NCBI GenBank assembly: GCA_024280195.1
Contig: JAJRQP010000225.1
Location: forward strand, 1-6,160
Origin: Bacteroidota bacterium
Lineage (GTDB): Bacteria; Bacteroidota; Bacteroidia; Flavobacteriales_D; Crocinitomicaceae
Length of the DNA stretch: 6,160 nt
Direction: 5' to 3'
Shown here: positions 1 through 5,670 of the stretch, piece by piece
Numbering within the stretch: position 1 is the stretch's first letter
How the letters are laid out: every line of letters begins with the position of its first letter
The notes under the pieces: generated by a model
Seen by the model: the letters and a program-made list of their open reading frames with translations, nothing else
Databases searched by the model: none
What the model was told of the DNA's origin: nothing
Program-made: the position numbers and the translations under genes

Positions 1-879
1 ATTGATTCTGACGGGCAACATTTTCCTGAAGATATTCCTTTACTCGTTGCAGAATCGGAGAAGAATCCCGGTGCATTGATTATGGGGTCTCGAAATATGG
101 AGCAAGATGGTGTGCCTGGGAAAAGTTCTTTTGGAAATAAATTTTCTAATTTCTGGTTCAAATTGGAAACATGGATTTCACTTCCTGACACACAAACAGG
201 ATTTCGATTGTATCCACTTGCTCCAATGAAGAAAATGAAGTTCTTTACCAAAAAATTTGAATTTGAAATAGAAGTAATTGTTCGGTTGGCTTGGAAGAAT
301 GTAAAGTTTATTCCGGTGAAAGTGCGTGTTTTATATGACATGGATGAACGTGTTTCTCACTTTCGTCCAGCAAGAGATTTTTTCAGAATTAGCGTTTTGA
401 ATTCTGTTTTAGTACTCGGCGCATTGTTTTACTATTACCCAAAGAGGTTGTTTTCAATGGATACCGTTCGCTTAATTAAACACGAAGCGATAAAGCCAGA
501 AGAATCGAATCTTCGTAAAGCAACATCTCTAGGGTTTGGTGTATTTATGGGTATCTTCCCAATATGGGGCTTTCAGTTGCTCGTAGGAATTCCATTGGCT
601 GTTATGATGAAGTTGAACAAAGTTTTATTTATCACTGCTGCAAATATTTCCATTCCTCCAATGATTCCATTAATTGTTTACGGAAGTTTACTTGTAGGAC
701 AGTTTTTCGTAGCTGGAGAAGTGGATGGTTCAGCAATATTCAATTATTCTCTAGATGATATAAAAACGAATGTCACGCAATACTTTATTGGAGCAATACT
801 GCTTTCCGTCTTTGCATTTGTGTCAGTTTTTATTGTGAGTTTTATTCTCTTGAAAGTATTTCGTAAAGAACCAAAATAG
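1..879 (+). CDS. Family 2 glycosyltransferase fused to a DUF2062 membrane domain (5' end outside the window)
   Basis: The reading frame is open from base 1 to the TAG at 877-879, giving 292 visible residues. It starts inside a conserved GT2 motif (IDSDGQH, the DxD-type nucleotide-sugar/metal site), so the true start lies upstream; the TTG at 76 is only an internal codon. The acceptor-side motif DTQTGFRLYP (visible residues 63-72) and an acidic FEFEIE stretch follow, as in dolichyl-phosphate-mannose-synthase-like GT2 enzymes. From about residue 173 the protein becomes a DUF2062 domain (KATSLGFGVFMGIFPIWGFQ, then hydrophobic segments with ISIPPMIPLI) with a final membrane helix before a basic tail. 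The enzyme is predicted to transfer a sugar from a nucleotide or polyprenyl donor at the inner membrane. This two-domain arrangement is, to my knowledge, common in flexirubin/aryl-polyene loci of Bacteroidota, which fits the neighbours. The sugar and acceptor cannot be read from the sequence. Confidence 0.88.
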   Translation: MDSDGQHFPEDIPLLVAESEKNPGALIMGSRNMEQDGVPGKSSFGNKFSNFWFKLETWISLPDTQTGFRLYPLAPMKKMKFFTKKFEFEIEVIVRLAWKNVKFIPVKVRVLYDMDERVSHFRPARDFFRISVLNSVLVLGALFYYYPKRLFSMDTVRLIKHEAIKPEESNLRKATSLGFGVFMGIFPIWGFQLLVGIPLAVMMKLNKVLFITAANISIPPMIPLIVYGSLLVGQFFVAGEVDGSAIFNYSLDDIKTNVTQYFIGAILLSVFAFVSVFIVSFILLKVFRKEPK

Positions 880-906
880 CTTAACGAAGCGGGAATGAAG
901 GATTAC

Positions 907-954
907 CGATTGACTTTTTTGTTACTTTTTTCAGCAATGGAAAAAAGTCAATCG
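907..954. repeat. Perfect 14-bp inverted repeat downstream of the glycosyltransferase
   Basis: The left arm cgattgactttttt (907-920) is exactly complementary to aaaaaagtcaatcg (941-954), with a 20-nt loop. A second copy of actttttt inside the loop (924-931) can instead pair with aaaaaagt (941-948), leaving a 9-nt loop, so two folds are mutually exclusive. It lies 27 bp after the glycosyltransferase stop and could end or stabilise that transcript. However, no T-run follows the stem on either strand, so it is not a standard intrinsic terminator. I recall similar intergenic palindromes in other Bacteroidota genomes but could not check this. The structure is certain; the function is open. Confidence 0.75.
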
Positions 955-978
955 AAGTTTAAGTCTGTTAAATCGGCT

Positions 979-986
979 TAAATTTG
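979..986 (+). promoter_or_regulatory. Candidate Bacteroidota -7 promoter box for the methyltransferase gene
   Basis: TAAATTTG matches the Bacteroidota -7 consensus TAnnTTTG in all fixed positions and is 38 bp before the GTG start, implying a leader of roughly 30 nt. No convincing TTTG or TTG -33 box sits at about 19 bp upstream, where the sequence is AGTT, so the call rests on one element in an AT-rich stretch. Confidence 0.4.
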
Positions 987-1024
987 TCATTTAATTTCTT
1001 AATTGAATAATGAGTTAAATAACA

Positions 1025-1681
1025 GTGAAGAAAAAACAAAAGAAACCTTGGCCAACCAAAGATGCAATGGAGCAAATTTATATGCAACATCTTTGGGGAG
1101 GGAATGAACATGAATTTTATTCTGGAGAAGGTTCACATTTTCCTGAGATAGTAGAGCCCTATATCGTTGCATTGACTGATTTTCTCACCTCTTTTGAAGA
1201 ACCTCTTGAAGTTTGTGATTTAGGTTGCGGTGATTTTAATGTAGGGAAGGAGTTGGTTAAATTTTCTAAGAAATTCATTGCGATTGATATTGTGCCTGAT
1301 TTAATTGTTCGTAATAAAGAAAAACATAAAGCGAAGAAGTTAGAATTTCATTGTTTGAACATCGCAGAAGATGATTTACCTTCAGCTGATTGCGCTATTG
1401 TTAGGCAAGTTTTGCAACATTTATCGAATGAAGAGATTCAAAGAGTTGTAAACAAGCTGAAGAATTATAAATATGTCATTCTTACTGAGCATCTTCCTGA
1501 TGGTGAATTTATTCCTAATAAAGATATCATTTCAGGGCAAGGAACAAGGTTGAAAAAGGGGAGTGGAGTGGATTTACTTACTGCTCCATTTAATTTGAAG
1601 GTAAAAAGCGAGAAGGAATTGCTTACTACGTTTTTAAAAGAGGGGAGTGGGAGAATTGTGACGGTTGTTTATGAGGTGTGA
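1025..1681 (+). CDS. Class I SAM-dependent methyltransferase
   Basis: This 218-residue protein has the Rossmann-fold methyltransferase signatures. Motif I is VCDLGCGDFNVG (63-74), the acidic residue ending strand 2 is in IAIDIVPDLI (D88), LNIAEDD (111-117) matches the adenine-side region, and RQVLQHLSNEEI (127-138) is the motif IV/helix region. The conserved-looking N-terminal block KPWPTKDAMEQIY supports the GTG at 1025, because the next candidate (Met15, base 1067) would cut into it. An in-frame TAA at 1016-1018 rules out anything further upstream. There is no clear Shine-Dalgarno, no signal peptide and no membrane segment, so the protein is probably cytoplasmic. It has its own candidate promoter at 979-986. 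The substrate is unknown. A methyltransferase acting on the aryl head group occurs in some aryl-polyene clusters, so a pigment role is possible, but this protein could be an unrelated neighbour. Confidence 0.87.
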   Translation: MKKKQKKPWPTKDAMEQIYMQHLWGGNEHEFYSGEGSHFPEIVEPYIVALTDFLTSFEEPLEVCDLGCGDFNVGKELVKFSKKFIAIDIVPDLIVRNKEKHKAKKLEFHCLNIAEDDLPSADCAIVRQVLQHLSNEEIQRVVNKLKNYKYVILTEHLPDGEFIPNKDIISGQGTRLKKGSGVDLLTAPFNLKVKSEKELLTTFLKEGSGRIVTVVYEV

Positions 1682-2503
1682 CTAATTTTTCAGTAAAGAA
1701 GATAGATTTACTTTCTTCGTATAAAACAAACAGTTATTCGCACTAGGTTCGCTTGTTTCATAGAATAAGATATAATTGTCAGAATCAACAGTGGTGGAGT
1801 AGATGCTCGCTTCGTAATCAATCGTGTGAAGTTCTAATCCATTGCCTGTGTTATTCATCATGGTGCCTTCTGAAAATAGATGTCGAACAGAACAAATACG
1901 TTGGAACGAAGATGTGTCAGCTGCACAGTAACTCGCCATTGTTTCTTGCTCGTTAAATGGAATTAACTGATTATGAATATTACCAGAAAGGGTGATGATT
2001 TTTTCTTCAGGATAACGTAACTTTTGTTTTAAAACATCAACATACATAGAACTATCTCGATTCTCTATTTGGTATTCATGAGAGTTATCAAAAAAGAAAA
2101 GGTGTATGCTTTTGTTCTGACTGCATGCAAGAATTAAATCAAACCACGCTTGACTATTTCTTCCATCGGTATTTTCCTTCAAGAAGAATTGAGATTGCAA
2201 CAAGTTCTTCTTTTTAGAATGCTTGATAAATTGTGCAACTTCTAATTGTGGCAATTCAATACCGACAGAAATGCTTCCTTCTTTGTTGATAATAAGTTGT
2301 GCGAGATACTCTACCAATAACGCAGGTTCTTGCGTTCCGTGCATTTCTCCAATCATGATAGCATCAAATGGTTTAAATTTTTGATAAGCACTGTCGTTTA
2401 GTTGCTCAATTGAAGAAAAAGTAATAGCATTCTCCTTTAAATAACTGACAAAATCTTGTGAGAAAGATAGGATGGGAAAGAGGATGGAGAGAATGAGTTT
2501 CAT
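1682..2503 (-). CDS. Secreted ChaN/Tiki/EreA-like protein, last gene of the operon
   Basis: A longer frame is open to 2542, but the ATG at 2503 is preferred. It gives a typical signal peptide (MKLILSILFPILSFSQ, cleavage near residue 16), and it overlaps the stop of the upstream gene as ATGA (2503-2500), the same junction used elsewhere in this operon. The 273-residue product carries IGEMHGTQEP (51-60), GIELP (81-85) and LSGNIH (172-177). This pattern of GExH, a downstream Glu and GNxH fits the ChaN haem-binding / Tiki metalloprotease / erythromycin-esterase-like superfamily. The His and Glu residues are plausible metal or haem ligands or catalytic residues. It is expected in the periplasm or beyond. 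Its cysteines (126, 193, 204, 257) could form disulfides. The specific function is not determinable: hydrolase, haem binder and protease are all possible. The stop codon directly abuts the methyltransferase stop on the other strand. Confidence 0.72.
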   Translation of the reverse strand: MKLILSILFPILSFSQDFVSYLKENAITFSSIEQLNDSAYQKFKPFDAIMIGEMHGTQEPALLVEYLAQLIINKEGSISVGIELPQLEVAQFIKHSKKKNLLQSQFFLKENTDGRNSQAWFDLILACSQNKSIHLFFFDNSHEYQIENRDSSMYVDVLKQKLRYPEEKIITLSGNIHNQLIPFNEQETMASYCAADTSSFQRICSVRHLFSEGTMMNNTGNGLELHTIDYEASIYSTTVDSDNYILFYETSEPSANNCLFYTKKVNLSSLLKN

Positions 2504-2937
2504 AGAGATTTGATAGTAGGGGAAGCTTTTTTCATTGACCATCTCCCTGAATTTATTGAATTATAAGGAATAATTCCCAAAAGTTTGAATTTGTGATTAA
2601 TAGTCCAGTTTCCCTCGAAGGAATTCGCTTTATCATTAAATGAACCTTTGTATTTAATTGTAAATCCAGGTTTATTTTTCTTAATAGCAATAGTGTTTTT
2701 CTTGAAATAATGAAAATTAGGGTATTGTTTAGTAAACTGAATCTCTGTTTTTATTATCTGACCCTTGATTGATGCTAATTCAGGATGTGCTCCTAATCCT
2801 TCTGTATCTATTGATTCTCCAGTGAATTTAGAATTGTCTTGTTCAATATTTAGCTTGAAAAAAAGCTTTTGATTTTGAAGTTTGCCATAACTTTCACCGT
2901 ATACTATCTCTCCAACCCAAATACCTTCAATTTCCAT
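2500..2937 (-). CDS. Hypothetical small beta-rich protein, possibly lipocalin/calycin-like
   Basis: I do not recognise a named family for this 145-residue protein. The pattern suggests a small beta-barrel: it opens with GIWVGEIVYGESYG (5-18) and alternates polar and hydrophobic strands (KLFFKLNIEQ, FTGES, SIKGQ, TEIQFTKQYP, FTIKYKGSF). It closes with FEGNW (107-111) and SGRWSM (130-135). The GxW-type opening and closing tryptophan motifs resemble calycin/lipocalin-like folds, but this is only a shape argument. There is no signal peptide or membrane segment, so a cytoplasmic location is likely. The start is 11 bp after the dehydratase stop, and the 3' end overlaps the next start by ATGA, so it is translated as part of the operon. 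A hydrophobic-ligand-binding role next to polyene-lipid genes is speculation. Confidence 0.7.
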   Translation of the reverse strand: MEIEGIWVGEIVYGESYGKLQNQKLFFKLNIEQDNSKFTGESIDTEGLGAHPELASIKGQIIKTEIQFTKQYPNFHYFKKNTIAIKKNKPGFTIKYKGSFNDKANSFEGNWTINHKFKLLGIIPYNSINSGRWSMKKASPTIKSL

Positions 2938-2948
2938 ACTTTTTCATA

Positions 2949-3308
2949 TCATTTATAAACCCCCATCATCTTCAAATAACGAACCTCTGCATCCTTAATC
3001 ACCACATTCACTCGTTGCGCATCTTCTTCCGAGAACTTCAACACAACATCTACATCTGCATTTGTCTCAGGATTCAAAACGGCTAAAAATTTGCAACTTG
3101 GCATTGCTTCCATACTTACTTTTTTCTGCAAATGCTTTGCTACGAGTTCTTTTACAATATCCATTTGAGCAACGCCAGGTGTTACAGGATTACCCGGAAA
3201 ATGCCCTTTAAAGATAGGGTGATTCTTATTAATGGTAATAGCGTAACTCGTAGAATCTTCATTCTCAGTTACTTTATTTAAAGTGTAAAAATCTGTTTTT
3301 CCGAGCAT
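2949..3308 (-). CDS. Hotdog-fold 3-hydroxyacyl-ACP dehydratase, FabZ-sized
   Basis: The 119-residue protein contains the dehydratase signature HPIFKGHFPGNPVTPGV (30-46), with His36 in GHFP as the predicted catalytic histidine, followed by the CKFLAVLNP strand (72-80) typical of the FabZ/hotdog family. The residue seven positions into PGVAQMD, where FabZ has Glu, is Asp50, giving a His/Asp pair like FabA. The predicted role is removal of water from 3-hydroxyacyl-ACP to make trans-2-enoyl-ACP; in a polyene pathway repeated use without enoyl reduction gives conjugated double bonds. The protein is cytoplasmic, with no signal peptide. Its start overlaps the stop of the LolA-like gene as TAATG (3310-3306), implying translational coupling. 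A thioesterase of the same fold is a less likely alternative because the GHFP histidine is intact. Confidence 0.85.
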   Translation of the reverse strand: MLGKTDFYTLNKVTENEDSTSYAITINKNHPIFKGHFPGNPVTPGVAQMDIVKELVAKHLQKKVSMEAMPSCKFLAVLNPETNADVDVVLKFSEEDAQRVNVVIKDAEVRYLKMMGVYK

Positions 3309-3931
3309 TAGAATTTCGTAAAAATGATATTTGGAATATCCTTGTTAAACACAATATTAGTGAATTTATAAACAATTTTATCGGCTTCGGTCTCTTTCAA
3401 TGTCAATTGACGTAAAGAAATTGTTTTCTTATCAAAGACCATCTCGATAGAAGAGATGTATTTCGACATGCGCGAACTTTTTGGTTTTAAGATCAGTTTG
3501 TAATTCTTAGCATTCTCAAAATAACTAATAGTAAACTCTTTTTCATTCAGAAAATCTCCATTAAACAATTGCAGCATCAATCCTTGCACCTTCTTGACAA
3601 TTCTATTGGAGGTAGAATTCACAACCTCCTTACCATTCTCCTTCATGCGTACTTTCTTGCCGTCAATGAGAATGATTTGTTTCTTTGGAGACAGGTGTTC
3701 CCAACGAATTTTATTCTCCTTCTCGTAGTGCATTCTTCCTGTTGCTTTCTTGGTAGAATTAAACATACTTGAATAAATTTCTTCTGTGAAGTTACCAGAA
3801 ATTGAGTTTGTTTTCTTTGCCTTAGAATTGATGAGTTGCTTGCATGTCGCAACATTTTTAACCTTGGTGTAAGACTGTGAGATTCCTGAATAAGAAATCA
3901 GTAAAAATGCGATTAAGATGTATTTAACCAT
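3308..3931 (-). CDS. LolA-like outer-membrane lipoprotein carrier family protein
   Basis: The 207-residue product starts with a signal peptide (MVKYILIAFLLISYSGISQS, cleavage about residue 18-20), so it is periplasmic. The region SISGNFTEEI (43-52), KATGRMHYEKENKIRWEH (62-79), QIILIDGKKVRMKENGK (85-101), LMLQLFNGDF (118-127) and the C-terminal TNIVFNKDIPNIIF (191-204) follow the LolA pattern of an early strand, a W-containing strand, an IxDGKxV turn and a closing strand. Its length is normal for LolA. LolA paralogues are regular members of flexirubin/aryl-polyene clusters, where they are thought to carry the polyene lipid across the periplasm rather than lipoproteins. Given its neighbours, it is more likely a pigment-lipid carrier than the housekeeping LolA. 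Its first eight bases overlap the end of the deacetylase gene. Confidence 0.83.
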   Translation of the reverse strand: MVKYILIAFLLISYSGISQSYTKVKNVATCKQLINSKAKKTNSISGNFTEEIYSSMFNSTKKATGRMHYEKENKIRWEHLSPKKQIILIDGKKVRMKENGKEVVNSTSNRIVKKVQGLMLQLFNGDFLNEKEFTISYFENAKNYKLILKPKSSRMSKYISSIEMVFDKKTISLRQLTLKETEADKIVYKFTNIVFNKDIPNIIFTKF

Positions 3932-4685
3932 GTTGTAATTTATGTATAGTCATCGTGGAAGCAAATAATATACCATTCGCTTTTGCTTCTTGAATGTAGT
4001 CTTGTAAAACAGTTGCTGTAATGTCTAAATTGTCGTGTAATAAGACGATGTCACTGGCTTTGGTTTTACTTACTAATCGTTTTTTTAATTTTGTTGCATC
4101 TTTATTTACGGTGTCGTAAGATCTTAGTGACCAGCCAATTGAATGAAGTTTTAATTCTTTTAGTGCTCGGGCGAAATTTGGATTGGTATAACCAATTGGT
4201 GCTCTAAAGATTGGGATTCTATTTCCCGTTAATTTTTTCAACGTTGCTTGAGATTGCGTTAATTCTTTAATTAGTTTAGCAGTAGAAAATGTTGCCATTA
4301 AGTTATTGTGCGTATAAGTATGATCTCCAATTAAATGTCCTTCAGAAAGAATTCTAGCAATGATTTCGGGATGCTTTTCTGCTTTATTTCCAATGAGAAA
4401 AAAGATGGCTTTTACATTTTCTTCTTGGAGAATGTCTAAAATTTTCGGCGTGTTTTCTGGATTTGGACCATCATCGAAAGTTAGCAATACTTCTTTGTTC
4501 TTTAAGCGAATAAGCGAAGGTAGAAAGTAGTTGAATTTCAGAAGAAGAACGCCCAATGTTAGAATAACTGAGAAAATAATTGTTAGCAAAATGATGATCC
4601 AGACAAACCAAGGAGAGTCACTTAAAAAAATGCAGGTTAGCGTAATCAGCGTTGCATAAACAAGAATATTTATGCGGTGCTTCAT
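3924..4685 (-). CDS. Membrane-anchored NodB-type polysaccharide deacetylase (CE4)
   Basis: The 253-residue protein has two N-terminal membrane helices (about 5-22 and 27-50) and then a complete NodB domain. LLTFDDGPNP (67-76) carries the catalytic and metal aspartates D71 and D72, and HTYTH (122-126) supplies the two metal histidines. FRAPIGYTNP (160-169) is motif 3 with R161, IGWSLRSYD (183-191) is motif 4, and DIVLLHD (212-218) provides the acid H217. All catalytic motifs are intact, so a metal-dependent N- or O-deacetylase is expected, with the domain probably facing the periplasm. The start overlaps the upstream stop as ATGA (4685-4682). Deacetylases of this type recur next to ketoacyl synthase genes in Bacteroidota pigment loci; the substrate there is not established, so a cell-wall or glycolipid target remains possible. 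Confidence 0.88.
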   Translation of the reverse strand: MKHRINILVYATLITLTCIFLSDSPWFVWIIILLTIIFSVILTLGVLLLKFNYFLPSLIRLKNKEVLLTFDDGPNPENTPKILDILQEENVKAIFFLIGNKAEKHPEIIARILSEGHLIGDHTYTHNNLMATFSTAKLIKELTQSQATLKKLTGNRIPIFRAPIGYTNPNFARALKELKLHSIGWSLRSYDTVNKDATKLKKRLVSKTKASDIVLLHDNLDITATVLQDYIQEAKANGILFASTMTIHKLQHG

Positions 4686-5593
4686 CCTTTTTTTAGCAAG
4701 ATTAATCCCAGGTTACTTTTGCATAAATCGTTAACAATAAGTGCATAGTTTGCATCATTGTTTGCTAAGAAATCATGTGCAATGTGCATAGCAAAGGCTG
4801 ATGAAGAGTAGTGTAGCCCTGTGTTTTTCAGATAGTTAACTACTTCTTTTTTGGAGCTTGTATTTTTTAGAACAGTGCCAGACGACAAAAGTAAGTCGAC
4901 TTGAGGACAATTTTCCTCGGCTAAAAACTGCTGTATTTCGTCATCTATATTTGTCGAATTGAAATTCGTCTTAACTGCTTGAATTCCAACTTTACTTTTT
5001 TCTTTTTCTCCAGAAATAGCAAAGAAGGATGCTCCCGATGCCAATGGATAGTCATTAGATATTAAACTCGGTTGCACCAATTCTAAAAAATCTATTTTCT
5101 CTTCTGCCGCTCCGACAAGTACGTTTTTTTTACCATCATTGATACACAAAATGGCGTCAATTAATGAGACTTCAAACGAAAGATTGTTTTGGGTATGCGT
5201 CATATTATACGCATGATTGTTTAAACCAAGTGAAATCTGTCCACCGATTGTATTATGCGTAGATTGTATAAAAGCTGTTGGAGAAAGAAAATCACTTGTT
5301 GATGTAATAAATGTATTCAAGAACTTTTCAGTGTCTTTCAAGCAACCTAGGGCTGTTCCAACAACGATAGAATCGAAATCTTTGTCCATGACATTTTTGC
5401 ATTCCATAGCACACGTTAATCCCATTCGAAGAATTGGACTTAATCTACGCAAAGAGTTTCTAGGAATAAATTCTTTGTAATCGGGAGCAACGACATCGTT
5501 CTCTTTGTCAAAATCTCGCAATGAAGCATAGACATTCTCATTACGAAATGAATCTTGATTAGAAATAGATGATATGGTGTGGATGTAGTACAT
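4682..5593 (-). CDS. Beta-ketoacyl-synthase-like protein, chain-length-factor type, first gene of the operon
   Basis: This 303-residue protein has a ketoacyl-synthase N-terminal layout: IVVGTALGCLKDTEKFL (76-92), FLSPTAFIQSTHNTIGGQIS (102-121) and a nucleophile-elbow region, MTHTQNNLSFE (131-141), where an active KS has the catalytic Cys. Here that position is most simply read as Gln135, and the C-terminal half shows no HGTGT-type or second catalytic His motif. It also falls well short of the usual 400 or so residues. This fits a chain-length-factor-like partner (compare ApeC of aryl-polyene systems and type II PKS CLFs, which carry Gln), acting in the cytoplasm as a heterodimer with a catalytic KS not present in this window. 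The ATG at 5593 is supported by the family-like opening YIHTISSISNQDSF. It heads the minus-strand operon, and the region upstream is the repeat array. Confidence 0.82.
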   Translation of the reverse strand: MYYIHTISSISNQDSFRNENVYASLRDFDKENDVVAPDYKEFIPRNSLRRLSPILRMGLTCAMECKNVMDKDFDSIVVGTALGCLKDTEKFLNTFITSTSDFLSPTAFIQSTHNTIGGQISLGLNNHAYNMTHTQNNLSFEVSLIDAILCINDGKKNVLVGAAEEKIDFLELVQPSLISNDYPLASGASFFAISGEKEKSKVGIQAVKTNFNSTNIDDEIQQFLAEENCPQVDLLLSSGTVLKNTSSKKEVVNYLKNTGLHYSSSAFAMHIAHDFLANNDANYALIVNDLCKSNLGLILLKKG

Positions 5594-5670
5594 ATGAGGG
5601 TAAAAATAGTCATTTTTTACATAGATTATTCTTTCTTTTAAGCTTAATTCTCTAAGGTTAGAGTTGCGAA
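5594..5670 (-). promoter_or_regulatory. Operon leader with two small dyads
   Basis: This 77-bp stretch is the only non-repeat sequence between the operon's first codon and the repeat array, so the operon promoter is either here or inside the repeats. It contains two adjacent dyads: the perfect palindrome ttaagcttaa (5638-5647) and ctctaa-gg-ttagag (5650-5663). These are possible operator-like sites on the basis of symmetry alone. No full Bacteroidota promoter is evident. The nearest minus-strand match is TATTTTTA (5608-5601, one mismatch to TAnnTTTG), only a few bases from the ATG and with no -33 partner. Confidence 0.3.

Noticed and set aside
76..879. TTG at 76 as the real start of the glycosyltransferase
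   Set aside because: The frame is open to base 1 and encodes the conserved DSDGQH motif upstream of it, so the gene is cut by the window edge.
907..954. Canonical rho-independent terminator
   Set aside because: The stem is AT-rich and no T-tract follows it on either strand; the T-runs lie inside the arms and loop.
2504..2542. N-terminal extension of the ChaN/Tiki-like protein (13 extra residues)
   Set aside because: It would bury a clear signal peptide and overlap the upstream gene by 43 bp; the internal ATG at 2503 forms an ATGA junction.
3569..3855. Short open frames on both strands within the LolA-like gene
   Set aside because: They lie wholly inside a gene with a clear signal peptide and family pattern, and their translations look like out-of-frame noise.
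5217..5480. 87-codon plus-strand open frame inside the ketoacyl-synthase-like gene
   Set aside because: It is antisense to a well-supported gene and shows no recognisable protein features.
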